Both the position numbers and the translations under genes were made by a program. A model generated the notes under the pieces. It was given only the letters and a program-made list of their open reading frames with translations. It did not search any database and had not been told where the DNA came from. This document shows, piece after piece, positions 46,005 to 54,015 of a stretch of 64,000 nucleotides of DNA. The stretch comes from Marinobacter profundi (GTDB taxonomy: Bacteria; Pseudomonadota; Gammaproteobacteria; Pseudomonadales; Oleiphilaceae), in the NCBI RefSeq assembly GCF_002744715.1, contig NZ_KZ319370.1, forward strand, positions 186,001-250,000, written 5' to 3'. Numbering within the stretch: position 1 is the first letter of the stretch; the number at the start of each line of letters is the position of its first letter.

Positions 46005-46742
46005 ATGTCCACGATACATCCACTGAGCAATGCGATTCACCTTACATCGGATCACCGGCGCAGTGCCTGGTGGCCGGCCGTGCTGGTCACGGCCATGCTG
46101 GGTAGTGGCGGGCTGGCGATGGCCGCCTGCAACCCCTGTTCGCCGTGCAAGACCAGGTGCAAGGCGGGGCAACACTGCAAGGCCGGCGGAAAAGCCGGAG
46201 GTAATCCCTGCGCGGCCAGCAATCCCTGCGCTACCAAGAATCCCTGCGCCGCGAAAAAACCCTGTGCGGCCAACCCCTGTGCGGCGAAGAACCCGTGCGC
46301 CACCAAAAGCTGTAATCCCTGCGCGGTCAAGGGTTGTAACCCCGGGGCAGCTAACGGCAAGTGTGGCGCCAAACCCAATCCCGATGCCGCCCGGAAGGTC
46401 ACCCGGCCGGCCAATTACCAGCCCTACGAGGGCAATCCCGGCAAGCTGATGGCGCTGGGCGAGCAGCTGTTCAGCGATAGTTCCCTTAGTGGCAATGGCC
46501 TGTCTTGCGCGAGCTGCCACAACGATGGCGCCGGTTACAACGCTACTTTCGCCACCGCCTATCCGCACGCCGTCGCCATGGCCCGGGACATGTTCGGCAT
46601 GGCGTCGGTGCATCTGGATGAGATGGTCCAGATCTGCATGGTTCAGCCGATGGCCGCCGAGCCGCTGGACTGGAGTGGCGAATCGCTGGCGGCGCTCACC
46701 GCCTATATGGGTAAGGTGCAGGCGCAGTTTGCGGGTCACTAG
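46005..46742 (+). CDS. Cysteine-rich NPC-repeat c-type cytochrome
   Basis: 245 residues: a membrane/signal segment (about 22-41), a low-complexity cysteine-rich region (42-118) with 15 cysteines in repeated NPCA units (NPCAAKNPCATK and variants), and a monohaem cytochrome c domain (about 135-245) with CASCH and a methionine-rich helix (MFGMASVHLDEMVQICM) that may supply the sixth ligand. It should be exported and face the periplasm. The cysteine repeats look like a metal-binding or multi-thiol domain. AGGGAG precedes the start. The next gene is in the same operon. The function is unknown. Confidence 0.8.
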   Translation: MSTIHPLSNAIHLTSDHRRSAWWPAVLVTAMLGSGGLAMAACNPCSPCKTRCKAGQHCKAGGKAGGNPCAASNPCATKNPCAAKKPCAANPCAAKNPCATKSCNPCAVKGCNPGAANGKCGAKPNPDAARKVTRPANYQPYEGNPGKLMALGEQLFSDSSLSGNGLSCASCHNDGAGYNATFATAYPHAVAMARDMFGMASVHLDEMVQICMVQPMAAEPLDWSGESLAALTAYMGKVQAQFAGH

Positions 46743-46814
46743 GGGGCACAGGCAGCTGATGGGCGTGGCTTCCGGAGATTCCCGGAAGCCACGCCGGCAG
46801 GAGGTAAAAAGATT

Positions 46815-47567
46815 ATGGCAGAACTTCATATTCCCCGGCTGGCGAACCTGACGGACGCGCAGCTGGAGACCAGTCTGGCAGCCATTGACGATATCCGGGA
46901 GTGTTACCGGGTACTGGAAAAAGGCGGGTTGAACGTGGTGGGCGAGGTGCTCAAAGGCCAGGGCGCATTTTACGAGATGGATCATTATCCGCAAGATGAC
47001 GTCTACGACCGGGACACGGCCTCCCAGTATTACTACCACGCTCACCGGGACGATCATGCCGAGCACGGCCATTTCCACCTGTTTCTCCGCAATGCCGCGC
47101 TACCCGGAGCGGCTGCGCCGGCCTTGGGGCCCGCGGGTGAAGATCGGGTGGCGCACCTGGTTGCCATCTCCATGGACGCCTGGGGCTATCCCACTGACCT
47201 GTTCACGGTAAACCGCTGGGTGACTGACGAGAGCTGGCTTCCGGCGCAGGCGATCGTGACGGCACTGGATCTGTTCGCCATTGACCACGCCTATCCCAGC
47301 TGGCCGGTGAATCGCTGGCTTACGGCCATGGTGCGTTGTTTCCGGCCCCAGATTGAAGCGTTGCTGTATCACCGGGACCAGGTCATTGAGCAGCGGGGCG
47401 CGCAGAACCTGCAGCAGGTGCTGGAAGATCGTTCCCTGGAGATTACCGGGACGGTTCCGATCGATGTGGCGAGCTGGGCGGACAAGCTGGCTGCGGAGCG
47501 AAGAAGGCGCGACCGGGTTGGCCAGCTGCGAGTACCACAATTTGAAGGAGCGGCGAGGGGCCGGTGA
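46815..47567 (+). CDS. Histidine-rich protein of unknown function
   Basis: 250 residues, no signal peptide or membrane segment. The stretch YYYHAHRDDHAEHGHFHLF at about 74-92 has six histidines in nineteen residues and looks like a metal site; a WPVNRWLTAM-type helix follows. AGGAGG gives a strong ribosome site. It lies 72 bases after the cytochrome and almost certainly shares its operon, so the two may work together in metal or haem handling. I recall similar proteins of undefined family but cannot name it with certainty. Confidence 0.75.
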   Translation: MAELHIPRLANLTDAQLETSLAAIDDIRECYRVLEKGGLNVVGEVLKGQGAFYEMDHYPQDDVYDRDTASQYYYHAHRDDHAEHGHFHLFLRNAALPGAAAPALGPAGEDRVAHLVAISMDAWGYPTDLFTVNRWVTDESWLPAQAIVTALDLFAIDHAYPSWPVNRWLTAMVRCFRPQIEALLYHRDQVIEQRGAQNLQQVLEDRSLEITGTVPIDVASWADKLAAERRRRDRVGQLRVPQFEGAARGR

Positions 47568-47591
47568 TCGGGCCCCCCTGGCGACCGGGGC

Positions 47592-47903
47592 TTACTCCAC
47601 CACCTCGCTGATCTGAACGGTGGGCTGCACATTGGTGAAGTTCGGGATATCTTTCAGGATCTCCCTGGCATGGGGCCCGAACGCGGTTTCAAAATCACTG
47701 AGTGAATCGAAATACATGTGGCCCATAGCGATGAAGGTCGGGGCCGAGCCCGGCGTACCCCCGGCAAGACCTTGTTCGATCGCCGTCCGTTGGCAGGCCT
47801 TGCCCAGTCTTTCACGGACCAGCGCCATGTGGCTGTCGCGGTAATACGCCATGTCGAACTGGCTGTCGTCGGTTTTCGGGTAAAGCACGCTGACTTTAAT
47901 CAC
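47592..47903 (-). CDS. EthD-domain protein
   Basis: 103 residues forming one EthD/dabb-like ferredoxin-fold domain, with KVSVLYPKTDDSQFDMAYY at the start and MYFDSLSDFETAFG in the middle. Small dimeric proteins of this kind include EthD of the ethyl tert-butyl ether pathway and ring-modifying enzymes; the substrate here is unknown. It converges on the histidine-rich gene and precedes nothing obvious in its own direction. Confidence 0.8.
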   Translation of the reverse strand: MIKVSVLYPKTDDSQFDMAYYRDSHMALVRERLGKACQRTAIEQGLAGGTPGSAPTFIAMGHMYFDSLSDFETAFGPHAREILKDIPNFTNVQPTVQISEVVE

Positions 47904-48001
47904 GGTTGGGTACCTCGGTGAACATCAATGGTGAGTCTCGGCGCCATCTAAGCGCTTTCCCGGGTGATGGGCAATGGGACTTTGGCACAGGCTCCGGCCG
48001 A

Positions 48002-48259
48002 TCACTTGTCTTTGTTAGGGCTGGTTTTTGTCCTGAGGGCTTCCGCTACCCGTTCATCAACGCGTTGCAAGAATGCCTCATTCAGCTTGCCTGACGAGTG
48101 CCCTTTCATAAGGTCGGTCGTCGCGCGCAGGTTGCCGATAAAGGTTCGACAGTCCCTGCACATCATCAGGTGCATTTTCACGGACAGGCTCTGCCGGCCG
48201 CTCAGTTCGCCGTCGATGTAGTCACTGGCGATTACCGCCAGGTCCCTGCACATTAACAT
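48002..48259 (-). CDS. Zinc-finger anti-sigma factor
   Basis: 85 residues. The N-terminal zf-HC2 domain has HLMMCRDC, the HxxxCxxC zinc motif, with an earlier cysteine (LMCRD). No membrane segment follows, so it is a soluble anti-sigma factor, of the kind that releases its sigma factor on thiol oxidation. It overlaps the sigma factor gene by seven bases, so the two are made in equal amounts. Confidence 0.85.
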   Translation of the reverse strand: MLMCRDLAVIASDYIDGELSGRQSLSVKMHLMMCRDCRTFIGNLRATTDLMKGHSSGKLNEAFLQRVDERVAEALRTKTSPNKDK

Positions 48260-48873
48260 TCGCCCGTCTCCTGGAAGGCTTCCACCATGAGAAAGATCTT
48301 CTGCCTCCCACGGTGTAACAGTACACGCAGGTTTGAGGCGCTGACATCCAGAATGTTACAGACCTCTTCGGATTTGTGCTGGTGGGCTTCGTAGAGCATC
48401 AGGGCGGAGCGTTGGGTTTCCGGCAGCGCCGACAGGTGTTTGTCCAGGCAATCGCTGAGCGCGCCGTTTTCCAGCAGGGTGTCGGCGGAGTCATGGAACT
48501 GCAGCTTTGGCGGCAGGTCCCATCGGCCAGTAGCGTTGAAGCGTTCGGCCAGATCCGGCTCAAGGCCCTCGGAAAAATCGGTCGCCACTTCCCGTTTGCT
48601 GGCGCGAAGTTTGTTCTTGCAGCGGTTGGCGACGATCCGGTGCAGCCAGGTTTTCAGGCCGGAACGGCCTTCAAATTTGTGGATGGCATCAATCACGGTC
48701 ACCCAGCAGTCCTGGACAACTTCTTCCGCACTGGAGTGGTCGAGGTAGAAGCGGGCCACCGCGAGCATGCCCGGGGAGTACTCGCGCACGGCTTTCTGGT
48801 ATGCCATCGCATCACCTCGTCGGAGTGCCTCGATCAGCGAAAGTTCGGTTTGCGTATGCACGGCTGAGTCCAT
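48253..48873 (-). CDS. ECF sigma factor
   Basis: 206 residues from ATG 48873. Region 2 contains AVARFYLDHSSAEEVVQDCW, and region 4 ends with HKSEEVCNILDVSASNLRVLLHRGR, the helix-turn-helix that reads the -35. The pairing with a zinc anti-sigma at its end suggests redox or metal control. It is divergent from the TVP38-flavoprotein gene at 49062, with a 188-bp gap that holds an inverted repeat, so that gene and its operon may be the regulon. Confidence 0.88.
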   Translation of the reverse strand: MDSAVHTQTELSLIEALRRGDAMAYQKAVREYSPGMLAVARFYLDHSSAEEVVQDCWVTVIDAIHKFEGRSGLKTWLHRIVANRCKNKLRASKREVATDFSEGLEPDLAERFNATGRWDLPPKLQFHDSADTLLENGALSDCLDKHLSALPETQRSALMLYEAHQHKSEEVCNILDVSASNLRVLLHRGRQKIFLMVEAFQETGEC

Positions 48874-48932
48874 GGCTTGGCGTTCCCTGTCAGTCTGCGT
48901 TGGCTTGTTGTCTCTGTATAGTGCTTCGGATT

Positions 48933-48947
48933 CCGGAAAAGTTCCGG
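48933..48947. promoter_or_regulatory. Inverted repeat in sigma-factor/flavoprotein gap
   Basis: CCGGAA and TTCCGG are separated by three bases, giving a perfect 6-bp inverted repeat. On the minus strand it reads CCGGAAC, a typical ECF -35 start, 60 bases before the sigma factor ATG, so it may be an autoregulated promoter element. No -10 was confirmed. Confidence 0.35.
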
Positions 48948-49061
48948 TATTCTGTAGCGATTGCTCAAAAATCATAATTCAGCGACGATGTAACATCCAG
49001 CCGGTGATCGTGTCTCAGCTATAACAGCGTACTGGTTTATAAATTTTCCGCAGGAATGGAC

Positions 49062-51257
49062 ATGAATCGAAGCAAGCTTTTACTTGTGCTGGCAATCGCC
49101 GTGGTGGTGACTGTTTTTATCGGCCTGGACGGGCACCGGGTGCTTACCCTGGAGAACCTGCAGGCCAATCAGGCGGCATTGGCGCAATGGATTGACCAGC
49201 ACCTGCTGGTGGCCGTTACCGGCTTTGCGGCGATCTATGTCCTTGTGACTGCCTTGTCGCTGCCGGGCGCAACCATCATGACCCTGGCCGGTGGTGCTTT
49301 CTTCGGTAACCTTTATGGCCTGGCTGCGGTATCCATTGCCTCAACCGTGGGCGCATCGCTGGCCTTTCTGGTGGCGCGCTTCCTGTTGAGGAATACCTTG
49401 AGGGAGCGCTACAAGGACACCATTGCCAAGATCGACCGGGGCATTGAAAAAGATGGTGCCTTCTACCTGGCGACCCTGCGCCTGGTGCCGGTGTTCCCCT
49501 TCTTCCTGATCAACCTGGCCATGGGCCTGACCGGCATGAAGCTGCGTACCTATGCCCTGGTGAGCTGGATTGCCATGTTGCCGGGTACCTTTGTGTTTGT
49601 GAATGCCGGCACCCAGCTGGGGCAGATCCAGTCCACCGGTGATATCGTCTCTGCCGATCTGCTGCTGTCGTTTGCCCTGCTGGGGCTGTTTCCGCTGATC
49701 GCCAAGTTTGTGGTGGGCTTCATCCGCCGCCGCAAGGTGTATGCCGGCTGGCAGAAGCCTGATCATTTCGATTACAACCTGCTGGTGATCGGTGCGGGCT
49801 CCGCCGGCCTGGTCTCGGCCTACATCGCCGCAGCCGTCAAGGCCAGGGTCGCCCTGATCGAGAAGCACAAGATGGGCGGTGACTGCCTCAATACCGGCTG
49901 CGTGCCTTCCAAGGCGCTGATTCGCAGCGCCAAGGCGGCGGATACACTGCGCCACGCCAACCGTTACGGCCTGGAGTCGGTGCCGGTGAAGGGCTCGTTC
50001 AAGACCATCATGAACCGGGTCAAGGAGGTGATTGCCAAGGTGGAGCCCCACGACTCACCTGAGCGTTACCGGAAACTCGGTGTGGACTGCATCTCTGGCG
50101 AGGCGAGCTTCGTATCTCCCTGGGAGCTGGAAGTAAAACACAACGACGGCCGCACGGAACGGCTGACCACACGGAGTATCATCGTGGCGACCGGGGGCAA
50201 GCCGGCAATGCCGCAGATCCCCGGCCTGGCAGACATGCAGCCGTTGACCTCCGACAACCTGTGGGAGTTGCAGGAACAGCCGGAGCGCTTGCTGGTGCTG
50301 GGTGGTGGCCCGATCGGTTGCGAACTGGCCCACGCTTTTGCCCGCCTGGGCAGCCGGGTGACCCAGCTGGTACGGGGCGGCCGTTTGCTTGCGAAGGAAG
50401 ATGCGGATGTTGCCTCCGTGGTTTTGAAACAGTTCGAGGTCGATGGCATTGATGTCCGCCTCAACCACTCCACAGTCGAGTTTTGCGTGGAAAATGGCGA
50501 GAAGGTGGCCTGGTGTGAGCATAACGGTGAACGGGTGCGCATTCCCTTCGATCAGGTGCTGGTGGCCGTTGGCCGCGAAGCCAACACGGCTGGCCTGAAT
50601 CTGCAGGGGATTGGTGTGGATACCTTGCCCAATGGCACGGTGCCGGTGGAAGAGGACATGAGTCTGCGTTACCCGAACGTGTTTGCCTGTGGCGATGTCG
50701 CGGGGCCCTACCAATTCACCCATGCCGCGGCCCATCAGGCATGGTATGCCGCGGTGAACGGGCTGTTTGGTCAGTTCAGGCGCTTCCGGGTGGATTACCG
50801 GGTGATGCCCTGGGTTACCTTCACCTCGCCGGAAGTTGCCCGGGTCGGGTTGAGCGAGGCGGAAGCCAGGGAGCGGGGCATCGACTATGAAATCACCCGC
50901 TACGGCCTGGATGACCTGGACCGGGCAATTGCCGAGAGTGAGGACTATGGCTTCATCAAGGTGCTGACACCCCCGGGCAAGGACAAGATTCTCGGTGCCG
51001 TGGTGGTGGGCGCCCATGCCGGTGAGATCCTGGCGGAATTCACCCTGGCAATGAAGCATGGGCTGGGCCTGAACAAGATTCTGGGCACCATCCATCCCTA
51101 CCCGACCTGGAACGAGTCCGCCAAGTACGCGGCGGGTGAGTGGAAACGCGCTCACGCGCCGGAAGGCGTCCTGAAACTGCTGGAAAAATTGCATGGTTGG
51201 CGCCGGGGCAAAGACCCGGGCCGGCGCCAAAAACGTAAAGAAATAACAGCTGGCTGA
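49062..51257 (+). CDS. TVP38/DedA-type membrane domain fused to flavin reductase
   Basis: 731 residues from ATG 49062 (ATG 49056 is also in frame, but the AGGA site then touches it). Residues about 1-230 are a VTT/TVP38 membrane domain with VARFLLRNTLRERY and RLVPVFPFFLINLAMG; about 235-720 is a pyridine nucleotide-disulphide oxidoreductase with FAD site VIGAGSAGL, redox pair GGDCLNTGCVPSKAL, NAD site VLGGGPIGCELAHAF and the C-terminal HPYPTWNES active-site histidine. It should couple electron transfer at the membrane to a transported or reduced substrate. No mercury-binding HMA domain or C-terminal cysteine pair is present, so it is not MerA. Starts the cluster running to 54960. Confidence 0.88.
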   Translation: MNRSKLLLVLAIAVVVTVFIGLDGHRVLTLENLQANQAALAQWIDQHLLVAVTGFAAIYVLVTALSLPGATIMTLAGGAFFGNLYGLAAVSIASTVGASLAFLVARFLLRNTLRERYKDTIAKIDRGIEKDGAFYLATLRLVPVFPFFLINLAMGLTGMKLRTYALVSWIAMLPGTFVFVNAGTQLGQIQSTGDIVSADLLLSFALLGLFPLIAKFVVGFIRRRKVYAGWQKPDHFDYNLLVIGAGSAGLVSAYIAAAVKARVALIEKHKMGGDCLNTGCVPSKALIRSAKAADTLRHANRYGLESVPVKGSFKTIMNRVKEVIAKVEPHDSPERYRKLGVDCISGEASFVSPWELEVKHNDGRTERLTTRSIIVATGGKPAMPQIPGLADMQPLTSDNLWELQEQPERLLVLGGGPIGCELAHAFARLGSRVTQLVRGGRLLAKEDADVASVVLKQFEVDGIDVRLNHSTVEFCVENGEKVAWCEHNGERVRIPFDQVLVAVGREANTAGLNLQGIGVDTLPNGTVPVEEDMSLRYPNVFACGDVAGPYQFTHAAAHQAWYAAVNGLFGQFRRFRVDYRVMPWVTFTSPEVARVGLSEAEARERGIDYEITRYGLDDLDRAIAESEDYGFIKVLTPPGKDKILGAVVVGAHAGEILAEFTLAMKHGLGLNKILGTIHPYPTWNESAKYAAGEWKRAHAPEGVLKLLEKLHGWRRGKDPGRRQKRKEITAG

Positions 51258-51335
51258 AAAAACCGGACGCTGGCTGTAACAGACCGGTATCGCCCGTGTC
51301 CGTGCTAAACACTACTGATTCACCGAGGAGCATCT

Positions 51336-52307
51336 ATGCCCCTGACCGAAACCCGACCGGGCCGCAGTAAGCGCATTCCGGCCGTGGAAGTCCTCGAACC
51401 CAGGGCGTTCGATAGCTGGACCCATACGCGCAATGGAGACCCCCGCGGTTATATCGATGCGGACCAGTTGAAGGAACTGTGGATACACACCGGCACCGCC
51501 TGCAATCTGGCCTGCCCGTTCTGCCTGGAGGGCTCCCACCCTGGCGACGGCCGCATTCCCGGCATGAAGCTCAGTGATGTGAAGCCATTTATCCATGAAG
51601 CCATCGACATGGGTGTCGAGCAGTTCTCCTTCACCGGCGGCGAACCTTTTGTCATCCGGGACTTCGTCAACATCCTCGATTACGCCAGCCAGCATCGACC
51701 CTGCTTCGTGCTCACCAATGCCACCGAGCCCTTGCTGAAACGCCGGCACCAGGTGCTGCCGCTGCTGGACAATCCCTACCCGATCCATTTCCGGGTCAGC
51801 CTCGATTTCCCGGACCGCGCCCGCCACGACAAGGATCGGGGCGAAGGCAGTTTCGAGCAGGCTTTGGAGGGCATCCGCTGGCTTATCGGGCAGGGCTTCA
51901 AGGTGTCCATTGCCCGTCAGACCGACCCCCACGAAATTCCCGCGGATGTGGAAGCGGCGTTCCGGGCGATATTCCGTGAATGGCATATCCCGGAAAACCT
52001 GGCCTTTACCGCGTTCCCCGACCTGGGCACACCCGGTTCCGAGGATGGAAGTCCGGAAATTACCGAGACCTGCATGGAGAAGTACCCGACCCGGGAGGCG
52101 CGGGCGCACTTCATGTGTACCTATACCCGGATGCTGGTAAAGAAGGCCGACCGGGTGCGGGTCTATGCCTGCACGCTGGTGGATGACGATCCGCAGTATG
52201 ACCTTGGTGGTTCGCTGGCGGAGAGCATGGATGAGCGGATCATGTTGCGGCATCACCGGTGCTTTTCCTGTTATCGCTTTGGAGCCAGTTGTTCGGCGCC
52301 TGGCTGA
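51336..52307 (+). CDS. Radical SAM enzyme of unknown substrate
   Basis: 323 residues. The 4Fe-4S cluster site is Cys56, Cys60 and Cys63 (CNLACPFC), with SFTGGEP and the usual barrel. The C-terminal region carries further cysteines (MCTYTR, YACTLVDDD, CFSCYRFGASC), suggesting one or more auxiliary clusters of a SPASM/Twitch type. Lacks the ArsS signature of arsenosugar synthesis. It lies 78 bases after the fusion gene and 300 before the symporter, in the same direction, so a shared pathway is likely. Two large hairpins fill the gap that follows. Confidence 0.85.
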   Translation: MPLTETRPGRSKRIPAVEVLEPRAFDSWTHTRNGDPRGYIDADQLKELWIHTGTACNLACPFCLEGSHPGDGRIPGMKLSDVKPFIHEAIDMGVEQFSFTGGEPFVIRDFVNILDYASQHRPCFVLTNATEPLLKRRHQVLPLLDNPYPIHFRVSLDFPDRARHDKDRGEGSFEQALEGIRWLIGQGFKVSIARQTDPHEIPADVEAAFRAIFREWHIPENLAFTAFPDLGTPGSEDGSPEITETCMEKYPTREARAHFMCTYTRMLVKKADRVRVYACTLVDDDPQYDLGGSLAESMDERIMLRHHRCFSCYRFGASCSAPG

Positions 52308-52355
52308 TTGAGCTGGGAGTTTGCGAATGGTGGGGTGGCGGTCGCTGGAGGTGAT

Positions 52356-52439
52356 GGCCTCCGGGGTTGGTGAAGCCTTCCAGAACGAGAAACGTTGTTT
52401 CTCTGACTGTTCTGGAAGGCTTCACCAACCCCGAAGGCC
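52356..52439. repeat. 84-nt hairpin, 31-bp arms, core in plus orientation
   Basis: Arms 52356-52386 and 52409-52439 are 31 bp with one mismatch (position 6 from the outside). The 22-base loop at 52387-52408 contains GAGAAAC, GTT, GTTTCTC, so it forms a further small stem, then TGACT. The same loop, reversed, lies in the next hairpin with different arms. The inner arm ends read TTCCAGAAC and GTTCTGGAA. It lies between the radical SAM and symporter genes. Confidence 0.92.
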
Positions 52440-52485
52440 TTGTCTGACTTAGGTGGTGTGCATCATGGCATTTGCCAACGTTGGT

Positions 52486-52569
52486 GGTCGGTGAGGGGCG
52501 GGGGCATTTCCAAAACAGTCAGAGAAACAAAATTTCTCGTTTTGGAAATGCCCCCGCCCCTCACTGACC
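52486..52569. repeat. 84-nt hairpin, 31-bp arms, core in minus orientation
   Basis: Arms 52486-52516 and 52539-52569 are 31 bp with one wobble-type mismatch (position 5 from the outside). The 22-base loop at 52517-52538 equals the reverse complement of the first hairpin's loop at 20 of 22 positions. The arms are unlike those of the first, except for the inner TTCCAAAAC and GTTTTGGAA. Together with the first, it occupies most of this 300-bp gap, which holds no gene; the bases between (52440-52485) show nothing else. Confidence 0.92.
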
Positions 52570-52607
52570 TGCCCCGAATACGAACAATCAACAATCCGGA
52601 ATGAACA

Positions 52608-54011
52608 ATGAACATTACTGAAGCCGCCCTGTTCTGGGGATTCCTGCTGGTCTACGGCGTGGTCATGTACGTCCTTTCGCCCAAGAGCAAAAACCCGAAC
52701 TCGTTCTACAAGGGCGCGGATGATCATGGCAACCCGGTGGGTCAGTGGTCACTCACTGCCAGCATCTTCATCAGCTGGATTTTCGCCAAATCGGTAACCA
52801 ACGCCGCCAACCTGGGGGCCGCCTATGGCGTGGTGGGTGGTCTGGCCTATGCCAGCTACTGGCTGTCGATTCCCGTGGCCGGCTACGTGATCTACCTGAT
52901 TCGCACCCAGACCGGTGCCCGCAGCCTGCAGGACTTTCTCACCTCGCGCTTTGGCCGGCTGGCAGCGCTGGCCTTTGCCGCGGCGATTCTGATCCGGCTG
53001 TATAACGAAGTCTGGAGCAACACCGCGGTAGTGGGTGGTTACTTCGGGCTGCCCGGAGAGTGGGAGTATTACGCCGCGGCGATGCTGTTCACCATGTTTA
53101 CCCTGGCCTACAGCCTGAAGGGCGGGCTGCGCTCGTCGATCTTTACCGATGTGATCCAGGCCTTTGTGTTTGTGTTCTTTGTTGGTGCAGTGTTGTTCCT
53201 GATCATCCCGGCCAACGACACCGGCACCCTGCTGAGCAATGGCGACTTCCGGCTCAACGCCGGCGTTGATTTGCTACTGGTGGCTTTGCTGCAGATGTTC
53301 AGCTATCCGTTCCACGATCCGGTGCTGACAGACCGGGGGTTTGTGAACAAGGAAAAGACCATGCTGAAAAGCTTTGTGGTGGCGGGGCTGCTGGGCTTTG
53401 TGGCGGTGTTTATCTTCAGCCTGGTGGGTGTCCATGCCCGCCTCAATGGCATTGAGGCCATGGGTAACGCACCTGCTGCGGTGGGCCAGTCCCTGGGGCT
53501 GGCGGCGTTGTTCTTTATGAGTGTGATCATGATGACCTCGGCCGGCTCGACGCTGGATTCCACCTTCACCTCACTGGCGAAATCTCTTGCAGTGGATCTC
53601 CCCCGGCTGGCGCAACGTGCCAGGGACAAGCTGCCAAGTATTCGTGTGGGTGCGGTGGTTATGGTCATTTTCGCATTTGCGGGTAACCTGCCGATGTTTG
53701 CCGGCACCGACATCCTCAAGGCCACCACCATATCGGGCACCATGGTCATGGGCCTGGCGCCGGTGTTTCTGTTCTACGGCGTCACCCGCTGGTCACCCTG
53801 GAGTTTCCACCTGAGTTTCTGGACCGGACTGGGGCTGGGTGTCTTGCTGGCCATGGGGCTGATTCCGGCAAGCTGGGCAATCGGAGACGGTAAATATGCC
53901 ATGTTACTTGGAGTGAACGCCTACGGCTTCCTGATCTGCTCCGCCGGATTTTTCCTGCCGCTGGTGCTCCGCAGGCTGGCGGGGCGGTCGCCGGCCACCA
54001 GCGGCGCTTGA
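52608..54011 (+). CDS. Sodium:solute symporter (SSS family)
   Basis: 467 residues with about 13 membrane segments and the SSS signature regions: SLTASIFISWIFAKSVTNAANLG in helix 2 region and the sodium-site stretch around MTSAGSTLDSTFTSLAKSLA in helix 8. Imports a solute with Na+; the solute is unknown, and the family includes proline, pantothenate, sugar and iodide carriers. Its position after the radical SAM gene and before a phosphatase suggests it serves their pathway. The metallophosphatase starts four bases after its stop. Confidence 0.88.
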   Translation: MNITEAALFWGFLLVYGVVMYVLSPKSKNPNSFYKGADDHGNPVGQWSLTASIFISWIFAKSVTNAANLGAAYGVVGGLAYASYWLSIPVAGYVIYLIRTQTGARSLQDFLTSRFGRLAALAFAAAILIRLYNEVWSNTAVVGGYFGLPGEWEYYAAAMLFTMFTLAYSLKGGLRSSIFTDVIQAFVFVFFVGAVLFLIIPANDTGTLLSNGDFRLNAGVDLLLVALLQMFSYPFHDPVLTDRGFVNKEKTMLKSFVVAGLLGFVAVFIFSLVGVHARLNGIEAMGNAPAAVGQSLGLAALFFMSVIMMTSAGSTLDSTFTSLAKSLAVDLPRLAQRARDKLPSIRVGAVVMVIFAFAGNLPMFAGTDILKATTISGTMVMGLAPVFLFYGVTRWSPWSFHLSFWTGLGLGVLLAMGLIPASWAIGDGKYAMLLGVNAYGFLICSAGFFLPLVLRRLAGRSPATSGA

Positions 54012-54015
54012 GGTT

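Noticed and set aside
46195..46340. Repeats in the NPC region as a CRISPR array
   Set aside because: The repeats are in frame, encode NPCA units and lack unique spacers.
48002..48873. FecI/FecR pair for the iron receptor
   Set aside because: The anti-sigma is a soluble zinc-finger protein, the receptor lacks the signalling domain, and a Fur box explains its control.
49062..51257. Mercuric reductase
   Set aside because: No HMA domain and no C-terminal cysteine pair; no mer genes nearby.
51336..52307. Arsenosugar radical SAM enzyme ArsS
   Set aside because: The cluster motif context and C-terminal region do not match ArsS, and no arsM or glycosyltransferase is adjacent.
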